From: Pseudoalteromonas rubra
GTDB taxonomy: Bacteria > Pseudomonadota > Gammaproteobacteria > Enterobacterales > Alteromonadaceae
Length of the DNA: 64,000 bases
Direction of reading: 5' to 3'
Assembly: GCF_005887115.1 (NCBI RefSeq)
Contig: NZ_PNCJ01000008.1
Coordinates: forward strand, 217,065-281,064
The notes under the pieces were generated by a model. That model did not search any database. It had not been told where the DNA came from and saw nothing but the letters and a program-made list of their open reading frames with translations. The position numbers and the translations under genes were made by a program. Below, piece after piece: positions 17,544-27,407 of this stretch. The stretch's first letter is position 1, and each line of letters begins with the position of its first letter.

Positions 17544-20500
17544 TTAAATACCTTGCTGAATTTGCGCGTTAAAGCGTTGCAGCGCGGGCTTTTTCATCAG
17601 GCTATAACATACTGGCAATACCAATAGCGCTAACACCAGTGCGCTGAGCATACCACCCACCATAGGCGCAGCAATCCGACTCATGATTTCAGAGCCAGTG
17701 CCTGTGCCATACAAAATCGGCAGCAAACCAATGATGATAGTCGCGACGGTCATCATCACCGGCCGTACCCGTAGTGCAGCACCATGTAGCAAAGCATCTA
17801 TGTATTGTGATTCGCTTACAGCAACCTGCCGTGCTTTGGCCTCGCTTTGCAGGTCTTCAAACGCCTGCTCCAGGTACACTAGCATGAGTACGCCAATCTC
17901 GACCGCCACACCGGCCAGCGCAATAAAGCCAACCCCCACCGCGACGGAGAAGTTAAAGCCTTGCAAATACATCAGCCACAGACCGCCCACAGTGGCCATA
18001 GGCAGAGTCAGGAGGATCAGCGCCACCTCACCAAAACGACGGAAGTTAAGGTATAACAGCAACATGATGATTGCCAAAGTCAGCGGCAGCACATAACTGA
18101 GCTTTTCCTGAGCCCGGAGCATATATTCATACTGACCCGCCCAGTTTAATGAGTACCCGGCGGGTAATGCCAGCTCTTCGGCGACCACACTGCGCGCCAG
18201 CTCAACATAACTGCCCAGGTCTACACCGTCTATGTCGACAAAGGTCCAGCCATTGATGCGGGCGTTCTCACTTTTGATCCCCGGCGCGCCACTTTCTACG
18301 TACACATCGGCCACATCCCCAAGCGCAATACGCTGACCGGTAGGCGTCACGATTGGCAACCGTGCCAGCTGCTCGGGCGAGCTACGATAATCCTGCGGAT
18401 AACGCAAATTGACCGGGTAGCGCTCCTGCCCCTCTACGGTTTGGGTAACATTCATACCACCAATGGCGGTGGCCACCACTTGCTGCACATCGGCAATGTT
18501 TAGCCCGAAACGACTGGCCTGCTCGCGGCGAATATCCACTTTAATATAACGCCCGCCCGCAACTCGCTCAGAATACACAGACGCCGTGCCAGGTACCTTG
18601 CTGAGAATGGTTTCGAGACGCTGACCAAGCGATTCAATAACGGTTAGATCTGGGCCTGCAATCTTAACCCCGACCGGCGTTTTGATCCCCGTCGCGAGCA
18701 TATCGATACGGGTTTTGATGGGCATCACCCAGGCATTGCTGACACCCGGTAGTTTCACCAGACGATCCAGTTCGGCTTTGAGCTTTTCTGTGGTCATGCC
18801 CTCACGCCATTCGCTGCGAGGCTTAAGCTGAATAAAGGTTTCAATCATAGTCAGTGGCGCAGGATCGGTGGCCGATTCGGCACGGCCGACTTTACCAAAC
18901 ACATTTTCTACCTCGGGCACTGTGGCAATCAGTTTGTCGGTTTGCTGTAACAGCTCACGCGCTTTACCGATGGAAATCCCCGGATAAGTGGTGGGCATAT
19001 ACATCAGATCGCCTTCATCCAGTGGCGGAATAAATTCGCTGCCGATTTTATTCAGCGGATAAAAGCCCACCACAGTCAGAGCGATCGCTGCCAAAAGCGT
19101 GGTCTTAGGGAAACGCATCACCTGTCGCAGCAGTGGCATATAAGCGGCTATAAGCAGCCGGTTGAGCGGGTTCTTGCGCTCCGGCGTGACTTTGCCACGG
19201 ATAAAGTAGCCCATCAGCACTGGGACCAGGGTAATTGCCAGTCCGGCAGCTGCTGCCATGGCATAGGTTTTCGTATATGCCAGCGGCGCAAACATGCGCC
19301 CTTCCTGCGCTTCGAGAATAAACACCGGCAGGAATGACACGGTGATGATCAGCAGGCTGAAGAACAGGGCTGGACCCACTTCCGTGGCGGCTTTCGCCAC
19401 AACCTGCCAGCGATTGTCGTCGGTCAGCGGCGTCTTTTCCATGTGCTTATGAAGGTTTTCTATCATCACGATTGCCCCATCGGTCATCGCACCGATGGCG
19501 ATGGCAATCCCGCCAAGCGACATGATGTTGGCGTTGATCCCCTGAAAATACATAACAATAAAGGCCACCAGGATCCCCAACGGCAAAGTGATCACCGCCA
19601 CCAGCGAGGAGCGCAAATGGAACAGGAAAGCGGCACAGATCACGGCCACCACCAATAGCTCTTCAAGCAACTTTTGCCACAGGTTATCAACCGCCCGCTC
19701 AATCAGCTGGCTGCGGTCATACACAGTGACCACCTCAACCCCTTCGGGTAAGGAGGCCTTCAACTCATCCAGCCGGGCTTTCACACCGGCTATGGTCTGC
19801 TGCGCATTTTCACCAAAGCGCATGACCACCACGCCGCCAACCACTTCACCTTCGCCGTTAAGCTCGGCAATGCCGCGTCGCATTTGCGGGCCGATGGTTA
19901 TTTGCGCGACATCACCTAAGGTCAATGCGGTGCCCTGTGCATTGAGGCCCAGCGGGATCTGGGCAATGTCAGTGACCGAACGAATATATCCGGTGGCCGT
20001 CACCATATATTCAGCTTCTGCCATCTCGATAACTGACGCGCCGGTTTCCTGGTTACCTCGTTGCAGCGCCTGCTGAATATGACTCAGGGGCAGGTTATAG
20101 GCGCGCAGTTTATCCGGGTCAACCTGCACCTGATATTGCTTAACCATACCACCCACAGAAGCCACTTCGGAGACCCCAGGCACCGTCTGTAACTCGTATT
20201 TTAAGAACCAGTCCTGGAGACTACGTAATTGGCTAATGTCGTGCTTACCCGAACGATCCGTCAGGGCATAAATGTACACCCAGCCCACCCCGGTGGCATC
20301 CGGTCCAAGTTGTGGTTTGGCAGTCGGTGGCAGTAAGTTGGCCGCTTGGCTGAGATACTCCAGTACCCGGCTACGCGCCCAGTAAAGATCCGTGTCGTCA
20401 TCAAAGATCACATACACATAGGAATCGCCATAGAAGGAGTATCCCCGCACTGTGGTTGCCCCCGGAACTGACAACATGGCGGTGGTCAACGGAAAAGTCA

Positions 20501-20693
20501 CCTGATCCTGGACCACTTGCGGCGACTGGCCCGGATAACTGGTTTTGACTATGACCTGCACATCCGATAGATCCGGAATGGCATCGACCGGCGTTTGCTT
20601 CAGTGCAAACAGGCCGCCTGCCACCAGCATCAGCGTGCTCAACAAGACCAGTACGCGATTGTGCAAAGACCAGGTTATGATTGCTGCTATCAT
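17544..20693 (-). CDS. cusA: RND efflux pump subunit CusA (copper/silver)
   Basis: A 1049-residue heavy-metal RND transporter of the CusA/CzcA family in the inner membrane. It begins MIAAIITWSLHNRVLVLLS and has the QTPVDAIPDLSDVQVIV signature and 12 predicted hydrophobic segments. The metal-relay methionines seen in E. coli CusA appear to be conserved: in GDLMYMPTTYPG, PLTMIETFIQLKP and VMPIKTRIDMLATGIKTP. The last motif, with the GIKTPVG loop, is a monovalent-copper/silver signature. It exports Cu(I)/Ag(I) to the outside together with CusB and CusC. It is the last gene of a minus-strand cluster, 15 bp after cusB. Confidence 0.94.
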   Translation of the reverse strand: MIAAIITWSLHNRVLVLLSTLMLVAGGLFALKQTPVDAIPDLSDVQVIVKTSYPGQSPQVVQDQVTFPLTTAMLSVPGATTVRGYSFYGDSYVYVIFDDDTDLYWARSRVLEYLSQAANLLPPTAKPQLGPDATGVGWVYIYALTDRSGKHDISQLRSLQDWFLKYELQTVPGVSEVASVGGMVKQYQVQVDPDKLRAYNLPLSHIQQALQRGNQETGASVIEMAEAEYMVTATGYIRSVTDIAQIPLGLNAQGTALTLGDVAQITIGPQMRRGIAELNGEGEVVGGVVVMRFGENAQQTIAGVKARLDELKASLPEGVEVVTVYDRSQLIERAVDNLWQKLLEELLVVAVICAAFLFHLRSSLVAVITLPLGILVAFIVMYFQGINANIMSLGGIAIAIGAMTDGAIVMIENLHKHMEKTPLTDDNRWQVVAKAATEVGPALFFSLLIITVSFLPVFILEAQEGRMFAPLAYTKTYAMAAAAGLAITLVPVLMGYFIRGKVTPERKNPLNRLLIAAYMPLLRQVMRFPKTTLLAAIALTVVGFYPLNKIGSEFIPPLDEGDLMYMPTTYPGISIGKARELLQQTDKLIATVPEVENVFGKVGRAESATDPAPLTMIETFIQLKPRSEWREGMTTEKLKAELDRLVKLPGVSNAWVMPIKTRIDMLATGIKTPVGVKIAGPDLTVIESLGQRLETILSKVPGTASVYSERVAGGRYIKVDIRREQASRFGLNIADVQQVVATAIGGMNVTQTVEGQERYPVNLRYPQDYRSSPEQLARLPIVTPTGQRIALGDVADVYVESGAPGIKSENARINGWTFVDIDGVDLGSYVELARSVVAEELALPAGYSLNWAGQYEYMLRAQEKLSYVLPLTLAIIMLLLYLNFRRFGEVALILLTLPMATVGGLWLMYLQGFNFSVAVGVGFIALAGVAVEIGVLMLVYLEQAFEDLQSEAKARQVAVSESQYIDALLHGAALRVRPVMMTVATIIIGLLPILYGTGTGSEIMSRIAAPMVGGMLSALVLALLVLPVCYSLMKKPALQRFNAQIQQGI

Positions 20694-20708
20694 GATAATA
20701 CTCCCGGC

Positions 20709-22415
20709 TTAATGATGCGCATGTTCAGACATGGCAGAGTCTTGCTCACCGTGCTGCATCTTGGTCACAACAAAATCATCCCCCACCTCGAAGGTAAAGG
20801 TTATCTGATCGCCAACATTAAACGCACTCAGGTCGATGTCTTCGGCTATCACAAAGTCCATGGTGGCCGCTGCCCGCCCCCATTTCTCTATGGCGCCGCG
20901 ATGGATAGTCGCGGTACGCGAGGCGGCATCTATTGCTTTGATATGGCCATCCACGGTCGCCGTTGGTAAGGTCGGTTCAGCCATGATGTGAATGGTGGTG
21001 ATTTCATACCCGGCATCCGTTTTGGTGACCTCAAAATGCAGCGACTGACCGGCTTTAAGCGCACTGCTGTCGAGCGTCTCAGCAAGTTGAAAATCCATGG
21101 TCATTTCGGGCCATTCCCACTCGGGCACAGCATCATGAGTCATGTTGATCACGTCCGATTGCGCCTCATAGTGGTTCACAGTACCGGCCATCCAGACCTG
21201 AGTTGGTTTTGCATCCGCACTCATACGCTTAAAGTCAGAGCTTTTGCTGGACTCCGAATCAATCAGGAAGTGAGCTGAAGTGACAACCCGATCGTCCTGC
21301 TGAAGTCCATCGAGGATCTCAGTGCTTTGCAGCCCTACCCGACCCAAAGTAACGGCCACAGATTTAAAGCGCCCGTCGCCCAACGCCACAACAACCCTGT
21401 CCTGCTTACCGGTGCGGATCACCGCCTCGCTCGGCACCTGCATGGCTTGTGTTTTACTGCCGGCCTGAATTAGTACCTGCGCAAACATATTGGGTTTCAG
21501 TTGCCCTGCTGCATTGTCAAACTTCAAACGTACCCGCAGGGTCCGAGTGGTTTCATTGAGGGTTGGATAAACATAGTCTACATTGCCCTGCCAACGCGCA
21601 CCGGGCAGATAATCCAGCGTCATAGTAACGGGCTGACCGGCTTTGACCAGCGCGGTATCGCGCTCGAATACTTCGGCTTCCACCCAGACCTGATCCAGCT
21701 GGGCAATACTCATTAGGGTATTACCTGGATTGACATAAAACCCTTCGCGGATCTTCAGCTCGGCTATCACACCGCTTTGGCGGGCGTAGAAGGTGATGGT
21801 CTGACGCACCTGACGCTGCGCCTCTAAACTGGCGATAAAATCGGCCGACAATTGCAGCGCCATTAAACGCTCGCGTGCCGCTTTGATCAGGGTGGCATTA
21901 TTACGATTTAACGCGATTAAAAATTCTTCCTGCGCATTCACCAGCTGCGGCGAATAGAGCGAATACAAAGGCTGCCCCTGCTCCACCGGCTCGCCGGCCG
22001 CTTTGATGTACAGGGTTTCAACCCAGCCATCGACGCGCGGGTGAATGTGTACCAGTTTGTCTTCATCATATTGCACATAACCCACCGTCGAAATCGTGCT
22101 GTGCATCGGCCCCACTTCAACCGCAGCGGTTCTCACGCCCAGGTTATTCACGACTTCAGGAGAAATGGTGACGGCGCCGGGCACCTGCTCTTCACTTTCG
22201 GCATAAACAGGCACCAGATCCATGCCCATAGGCGACTTACCGGGTTTATCACGGCGATAATTACTGTCCATTGGCGCCACCCAGTAGAGCGGCTGGTTGC
22301 TATCGACCTCTGCATCAGCGGTATGAGAGGGTGTGGCGGTCAGCGTCATCAGGACATAGCTCAGCGCGCCCCCTGATAAGCCAGCTAGCAATAGTTTCAG
22401 CGTATTATTCATCAT
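20709..22415 (-). CDS. cusB: CusB-type periplasmic adaptor with two C-terminal CusF-like domains
   Basis: A 568-residue membrane-fusion protein. After an N-terminal signal/anchor it has the heavy-metal-binding segment YWVAPMDSNYRRDKPGKSPMGMDLVPVY (about 43-70), then lipoyl/barrel-sandwich and hairpin regions (PRVDGWVETLYIKAAGEPVEQGQPLY). Two CusF-like OB domains follow at about 405-470 and 480-550. The first keeps the CusF copper ligands (MTHDAV, WPEMTMDF). In the second the equivalent stretch reads RAAATMDF, so the tryptophan and one methionine are lost. The usual CusB is about 400 residues, so this is a fusion in which the chaperone and the adaptor are joined. It overlaps cusC by 11 bp. Confidence 0.9.
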   Translation of the reverse strand: MMNNTLKLLLAGLSGGALSYVLMTLTATPSHTADAEVDSNQPLYWVAPMDSNYRRDKPGKSPMGMDLVPVYAESEEQVPGAVTISPEVVNNLGVRTAAVEVGPMHSTISTVGYVQYDEDKLVHIHPRVDGWVETLYIKAAGEPVEQGQPLYSLYSPQLVNAQEEFLIALNRNNATLIKAARERLMALQLSADFIASLEAQRQVRQTITFYARQSGVIAELKIREGFYVNPGNTLMSIAQLDQVWVEAEVFERDTALVKAGQPVTMTLDYLPGARWQGNVDYVYPTLNETTRTLRVRLKFDNAAGQLKPNMFAQVLIQAGSKTQAMQVPSEAVIRTGKQDRVVVALGDGRFKSVAVTLGRVGLQSTEILDGLQQDDRVVTSAHFLIDSESSKSSDFKRMSADAKPTQVWMAGTVNHYEAQSDVINMTHDAVPEWEWPEMTMDFQLAETLDSSALKAGQSLHFEVTKTDAGYEITTIHIMAEPTLPTATVDGHIKAIDAASRTATIHRGAIEKWGRAAATMDFVIAEDIDLSAFNVGDQITFTFEVGDDFVVTKMQHGEQDSAMSEHAHH

Positions 22416-23736
22416 TCACTCCTGGCTGATAGGTGGTGAGGTAATAGTTCAGTCTGGCAACGGCTTTAAGGGCATCGACGTCAATTTGTTTGGCCGCGAC
22501 TCTGGCATTGAGCTCGGCAATGCGGGCTCGCACGACCTCGGCAAAATCGCCGTTATCATTGGTATAGGCGGTGAGCGCAGCTTCTGCTTGCTCATGTGTT
22601 TGTTGCAGCAACTGCTCCCGATACAAGGTCTGACGCTCTGACAATCGCCTTAGCTGACTCGCCTCTTTTTCAACCTGACCGGACAGCTCACGCAGCAACA
22701 GCAATTTATCGGTTTTGATGGCTTCGCGATTTGACTGAGCAGAGCTCAGCCACTGGTCCTGACGGTTGTCGGTAAATAAAGGCACATCCAGCGTCACCCC
22801 CAGCGAAAAGAAGTCGGCGCGGCTGCTGCCATCTGGCATATCACTGCGATATCCATAGCTGGCATTCACACCCCACTGCGGCTTATATTGCTGGCGAGCA
22901 ATCGCAACCCCTTTGCCAGCCGCCTCAATACGTACATCCTGTGCCAGCACCACCGGATGGCTGGTAAGCCGTGCCAGTAGTCGCGCTGCATCCGGCTTAC
23001 CCTGCATAAAAATAGCCGGGACAGCCACTTTTAGCTGAGGCAAGGTCTCTGGCAAATTGATATCAGACCAGGCGATATGCGCCTGAGCGCCTCGCAGCCA
23101 GGCCAGCAGCTGTGCACGCGCAGATTCCCGTTTTTGGTATTCAACGCTGAGGCGGTCATCGAGCTGCACCAACTCGAGTTGCGCGCGGATCACATCCTGC
23201 TGGCGGGTCCGCCCGACCACATTGGCATAACTGGCTTTACTGACATCGACCAGTTGCTCAAACAGGGCTTTATCCTGCTCAATCAAAGCAATGGTACGCT
23301 CGGCCAGATAGGTATCGAGCCATAGCTGACTGACTTGTGCCCGTATTTGCGCAACCCGATCGGCGCGAAGCAATGGATATTCTTCACTGGCAATCTGCAG
23401 TTGCTCGCGTTTAAGTGCTAACTCATCGCCACGGCCAAAATGCTGGCTCACGCCCACCTTAAGCTGAGTCATTGCCTCGCGGTCGTGTTGCCAGCCATCC
23501 ACCGGCAGATTCATCATAGACAAGGACACTTTGGGATCGGGTAGCGTACCAGCGGCGAGGCCTTGCGCATAAGTCGCTTGCTGCTGATGTTGGTGTTTTT
23601 GCAATAAAGGATCCTGAGCAATTGCCTGCTCTATGGCTTTTTGTAAAGGCAAAGAGGCCTGTACAGAGCTGGTTGCCATTATCAGTGCGCCCAGTAGCGC
23701 GCAACGGGCTGTTGCAGGAATTAAAAACGGCATCAA
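22405..23736 (-). CDS. cusC: TolC-family outer-membrane channel of the copper efflux system
   Basis: A 443-residue outer-membrane efflux protein with a Sec signal (LLGALIMATSSVQA) and two OEP repeats: LPDPKVSLSMMNLPVDGW near residue 60 and the second helical hairpin VRARIAELNARVAAKQIDVDALKAVARLNYYL at the end. It forms the outer-membrane duct for the CusBA pump. No lipobox is seen, unlike E. coli CusC. It starts in an ATGA overlap with the upstream DUF411 gene and ends overlapping cusB, so the genes are clearly cotranscribed. The symbol is by context. Confidence 0.85.
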   Translation of the reverse strand: MMPFLIPATARCALLGALIMATSSVQASLPLQKAIEQAIAQDPLLQKHQHQQQATYAQGLAAGTLPDPKVSLSMMNLPVDGWQHDREAMTQLKVGVSQHFGRGDELALKREQLQIASEEYPLLRADRVAQIRAQVSQLWLDTYLAERTIALIEQDKALFEQLVDVSKASYANVVGRTRQQDVIRAQLELVQLDDRLSVEYQKRESARAQLLAWLRGAQAHIAWSDINLPETLPQLKVAVPAIFMQGKPDAARLLARLTSHPVVLAQDVRIEAAGKGVAIARQQYKPQWGVNASYGYRSDMPDGSSRADFFSLGVTLDVPLFTDNRQDQWLSSAQSNREAIKTDKLLLLRELSGQVEKEASQLRRLSERQTLYREQLLQQTHEQAEAALTAYTNDNGDFAEVVRARIAELNARVAAKQIDVDALKAVARLNYYLTTYQPGVNDE

Positions 23737-24224
23737 AACTGCTCCTCATAAGTATCGATTTGCGCATAAACCTGATGGCTGCCATCTTTCATCAGCAGTA
23801 AGACCTGATATGGCATAAAACGCTCATCCACTTCCATGCCAGGCGAGCCCAGCGGCATGGCAGGCACACTCAGCCCAATGGCATCCGCTTTAGGGTTGGC
23901 CAGAAATTGCTGAATAAACTTTGCCGGGACATGCCCTTCAAATACCCAGCCGTCATGGCTGAGCGCGGTATGACAAGAGCGGTAACGCGGTGCAATACCG
24001 TGACGTGATTTAAGCGCACTTAAAGACGCCAGCTCCCTGCCCTGCGCCGCAACGCCTTGCGCCAACAGGTGTGACAGCCACTTTTTACAGCAGCCACAGG
24101 TTGGCGTTTTATAAACAGTTAACGCCTGTAACGGGCCCGGCTGAGCCTGGCTGCTCAGGCTCAGCAGCGAGCACAAACAGGCGCTCAGAAATAGACCATA
24201 TTTATTGGTAGTAAAAGACATCAT
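23733..24224 (-). CDS. DUF411 metal-binding periplasmic protein
   Basis: A 163-residue protein with a signal peptide (LFLSACLCSLLSLSSQA) and the DUF411 signature ALTVYKTPTCGCCKKWLSHL, followed by SLSALKSRHGIAPRYRSCHTA, GWVFEGHVPAKFIQQFL and VPAMPLGSPGME. Members are commonly encoded in copper and silver resistance clusters and are thought to bind metal through the CGCC cysteines. It overlaps cusC by 4 bp. A 146-bp gap separates it from the upstream CopL-like gene; I see no clear CueR-type dyad in that gap. Confidence 0.88.
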   Translation of the reverse strand: MMSFTTNKYGLFLSACLCSLLSLSSQAQPGPLQALTVYKTPTCGCCKKWLSHLLAQGVAAQGRELASLSALKSRHGIAPRYRSCHTALSHDGWVFEGHVPAKFIQQFLANPKADAIGLSVPAMPLGSPGMEVDERFMPYQVLLLMKDGSHQVYAQIDTYEEQF

Positions 24225-24370
24225 TTGCCTCCGTCTTCTTCTGCCTGCCCATTCAAATAACGAGAGCAGATCAGAATCATATAAACATCACACTGCACCG
24301 CGCAGTGAAGTCATCTTAAGAAGTTGGATTGACAGGTCAGGCGCCGAATTTCAGACGCACTTCACCTGGG

Positions 24371-24757
24371 TCAGGCAAAAATGGGGGGGCGATATAAGGA
24401 CTGAGCGACGGCAATGGGGAGTTGATCGTCATGCCAAATGGCAGCAAGGAACACTAAGTCTGTTGTGAGAGAAAATTCTGCAACAGGTAATAATTGTACG
24501 TTACTACAGGCATTTGCGGGACATGCACAATCACTCTCACAGCAGTCTGCTGCGGAATCTGTGTGCACAAGCACAGTCTCAGCTCTGTGTTCACCACCAT
24601 GCATATGATTTGTCTGAGCTTTGTGCTGCATAGCAGAGCCATGCATTGTATGACCCTGCATATGTACCTCACAGTTCATCACGACTGTGGACAAGCCCTG
24701 AGCTGCAAAAGCCAGCACAACCAGCATCAATACACTTGACTTAATTATGTAGTTCAT
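24371..24757 (-). CDS. CopL-like His/Cys/Met-rich exported protein
   Basis: A 128-residue small protein with an N-terminal hydrophobic signal (MNYIIKSSVLMLVVLAFAAQG) and a mature part rich in possible metal ligands: MQGHTMHGSAMQHK, MHGGEHRAE, DCCESDCACPANACS. It ends LYRPPIFA, an ending seen in the CopL/DUF2946-like proteins at the head of copper operons. It is probably a periplasmic copper-binding or copper-responsive protein. I use the ATG at 24757; a longer frame to 24862 would put 35 unlikely residues before the signal peptide. It heads the DUF411-cusCBA cluster. Confidence 0.7.
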   Translation of the reverse strand: MNYIIKSSVLMLVVLAFAAQGLSTVVMNCEVHMQGHTMHGSAMQHKAQTNHMHGGEHRAETVLVHTDSAADCCESDCACPANACSNVQLLPVAEFSLTTDLVFLAAIWHDDQLPIAVAQSLYRPPIFA

Positions 24758-24910
24758 AATTGCCCCGTTTACACCTGTTGACATTATTACACACATTGCA
24801 CCAGTTGAATACAATTTAGCGCACAATGCCATCCGCCTATGCTGTTTTCTATTCCGATACAAAAGGGGTACAATATACTGAAACGCTCAAAAATCACGGA
24901 AGTTAACTTA

Positions 24911-27226
24911 ATGAAAATAATAAACTTACCTCTTTCTTCACTCAGTTTAGCAGTATGCCTTGCCTTAACCGGATGTGGCTCGAGTTCCGATAACTCGCAG
25001 CTTGTTGAGAAAGCCTCTGATACTGCGAAAACAGACAATAAGGATACTGAAAAAAAACCAGATAGTAACGATGATAATCAGACTCTCTCTGTGTCTGTGG
25101 TATCGCACTCTGCAAACAGTGTTGTAAATGCAACCGCTACTCAGGTATCCGTGTCAGTCTCAGATGAAAGCCAAGTCAAAGAGATCTCATTGTTAGTGAA
25201 CGGCAAGAAAGTCGACACTATCCAGTCTGCACCATGGGTACTGGATTGGGATGCCTATTATTGGGGTAACTCATCCGTAACACTAGCCATTGAAACCGTT
25301 GATAAAGACAATAAAGTACACACCAGTGCCGCACCTTTCAATGTCAAAGTAACCAACGCAGTGAACACTGCATTGACGTTTAGTGAACTAGACGCACAAC
25401 TGCGCAATACAGACTCGCTCAGTGTTTCCCTGAATCCAGTGAACCATGCTGAATTTTATGAACTCAAAGTCGAACACAATAAATCTGAAACCATCTTAAG
25501 ATCGGCACAAGCTCAGGTTGAGTTAACCGAGCTCACCCTTGGCGACTATAAGATGAGCTACCGCGCAACAAACGCTCAGGGTCAGGCTGGTCCTTGGTCA
25601 AAAGCGCAGGAGTTTGCTTTGCTCGGCCCTGAGGCTCCAGCAGCGATGACAGAGCCAAACATTGAGCTGACTGAAGCTGGATACTCCCTGACTTACACAC
25701 CACCCGAGCAGGAAGACGGTTTATATCTGCAATTGTCACTACATGGACCGGCTAACCTGAGCCTGGATTCAAAAGACGGCCAGCCACTGGTGTTTAGCGA
25801 GCTAACGCCTGGTTCATATCAGCTTGAGGCAAGCATCACCAATGCCTATGGCCACAAATCAGAGCCAACAATATGGCAGCTTGTACTGGAAGCACCGCAA
25901 GCACCTGCAAATGTGGTCACGACAATGAATGTACAAGGTGAACAACACAAAGTGACATTCAACTGGGAAAACAACGACAACTTAGTATCTTATGTAGTGA
26001 GCGCAACCAATAACTCAACGCATGAGCACTATACAGCCAAGGCAACAGATAAAAATACGCTCGATCTGATGCTGCCTGCTGGTGAATATAGCTGGCAAAT
26101 GCAGGTTGTTGATATCGCAGGTAATGAATCCATGTGGAGCGACACAAAGATCCTCTCGGTTGCTGTATATGATGTACAATTTGAAAATGTAAGCTCTAAT
26201 CCAAGTACCGCCATATCTACCGCAGACAATAGCACCATCATCTTATCTCAAAAAGGCAATGACAACTGGCTGGCAAAACTGGACGTGTATGGCAACCTGG
26301 TGTGGGAAAAGACGATTTCTAAACCCGGATACCCGCCACTTAAGACATTGTTAGAACTACCGAGTGGTGAATTAGTCGCCAGTGGCAACTTTACCGATTA
26401 CAACGCTGGAAAGTCTTACAGTGTTACAGCTAAATTCTCTGAAACTGGAGATGAGGTTTGGTATACACAAACGCAAAATAACACTGGCGGCGAAAGGTTT
26501 GGTGATATTACCTCCGCAGTGCTTTGGAATGACCAGTATTACCGCCTGCAAAGCGTACGTGCTCAGGATGAAAGTTACGCAACCACGATTCAACAAATTG
26601 ATTTGACCTCTGGTGAAATTCTGATCAGTGAACCATTCGTACATAATTTTGGTGCTCACAGAATTGAAGCCGCTCAGTTAGTGGTTATCGACTCCGATCA
26701 GCTAGCCATCTCTGGTAGCTTGTTAAAGGAAACACACTCTGAATTTGGCCTTAACTATGTCGCTGTGTTTGTCGCTAAGCTAGACAAAACGTTTAAGTCG
26801 ACACACAGCTGGCAAAGTAAGAATATTGTGAGCGATTTTCATAGAGCAATAAAGTTAGACGATCAGAAGAACATTTTAGTGTTTGGTGAGGATACGGCCT
26901 TTACTATCACGACTTATAAACTGGACCAGCAGTTAAATGTTCTGTCCAGCCATAACAAGAGCCTAAACATTAACCTAGCCTGGCAGTCAGCCATGCATGT
27001 GGATCCTGATGGGTCTGTTAATGCAATCGGTATGGAATATTCGCCCTCTACCATCTACAACGTTTATTTTGACTCTCACCTGGGGTTTGTCAGAAAAGAC
27101 GCGCTTTACAGTCCGGCACTCAACTCTTCACCTGCATGGACGCTTAAAGCGCAAGATGGTGCTACAGTCATCGCTGACCAAATGGCTCCATCATCTGGTC
27201 TACGTGTTATCCGCACACTATTCTAA
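24911..27226 (+). CDS. Large lipoprotein with Ig/Fn3-like and propeller-like regions
   Basis: A 771-residue lipoprotein (lipobox LALTGCGSS, Cys23). A low-complexity acidic linker (about 25-55) is followed by an Ig-like domain of the type LSVSVVSHSANSVV...APWVLDWDAYYWG, then two or three fibronectin-III-like modules (PEAPAAMTEPNIELTEAGYSLTYTPP). The C-terminal ~330 residues have repeated strand motifs (GNDNWLAKLDVYGNLVWEKTI, GDEVWYTQTQNN) like SBBP/PQQ-type beta-propellers. It is probably outer-membrane or surface anchored, with no enzyme motif seen. The ATG at 24911 is chosen because it gives the signal peptide. A terminator follows at 27239. Confidence 0.75.
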   Translation: MKIINLPLSSLSLAVCLALTGCGSSSDNSQLVEKASDTAKTDNKDTEKKPDSNDDNQTLSVSVVSHSANSVVNATATQVSVSVSDESQVKEISLLVNGKKVDTIQSAPWVLDWDAYYWGNSSVTLAIETVDKDNKVHTSAAPFNVKVTNAVNTALTFSELDAQLRNTDSLSVSLNPVNHAEFYELKVEHNKSETILRSAQAQVELTELTLGDYKMSYRATNAQGQAGPWSKAQEFALLGPEAPAAMTEPNIELTEAGYSLTYTPPEQEDGLYLQLSLHGPANLSLDSKDGQPLVFSELTPGSYQLEASITNAYGHKSEPTIWQLVLEAPQAPANVVTTMNVQGEQHKVTFNWENNDNLVSYVVSATNNSTHEHYTAKATDKNTLDLMLPAGEYSWQMQVVDIAGNESMWSDTKILSVAVYDVQFENVSSNPSTAISTADNSTIILSQKGNDNWLAKLDVYGNLVWEKTISKPGYPPLKTLLELPSGELVASGNFTDYNAGKSYSVTAKFSETGDEVWYTQTQNNTGGERFGDITSAVLWNDQYYRLQSVRAQDESYATTIQQIDLTSGEILISEPFVHNFGAHRIEAAQLVVIDSDQLAISGSLLKETHSEFGLNYVAVFVAKLDKTFKSTHSWQSKNIVSDFHRAIKLDDQKNILVFGEDTAFTITTYKLDQQLNVLSSHNKSLNINLAWQSAMHVDPDGSVNAIGMEYSPSTIYNVYFDSHLGFVRKDALYSPALNSSPAWTLKAQDGATVIADQMAPSSGLRVIRTLF

Positions 27227-27238
27227 ATATGCGCTAAA

Positions 27239-27271
27239 GCATGGCGGGGTTTGCTCGCCATGCGCCTTTTT
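27239..27271 (+). terminator. Intrinsic terminator after the 771-residue lipoprotein gene
   Basis: GCATGGCG (27239-27246) pairs with CGCCATGC (27256-27263) across a 9-nt loop, followed by GCCTTTTTC. It starts 13 bp after the stop codon. Confidence 0.75.
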
Positions 27272-27407
27272 CTAGAAAGACTCCAACCTTCCAATTTTCT
27301 GACTAGACCAATTTTCTTCCGAGAAAGTACATCTCAGCTATACTCTAAGCAACGGCAGTGAGGGTAACCTGCCATGTCAGATTGAAGTAAACTGGTTGGA
27401 GTTGTCA

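Noticed and set aside
24225..24370. CueR- or CsoR-type operator upstream of the DUF411-cusCBA genes
   Set aside because: I found no convincing dyad; only an unassigned 146-bp gap can be reported.
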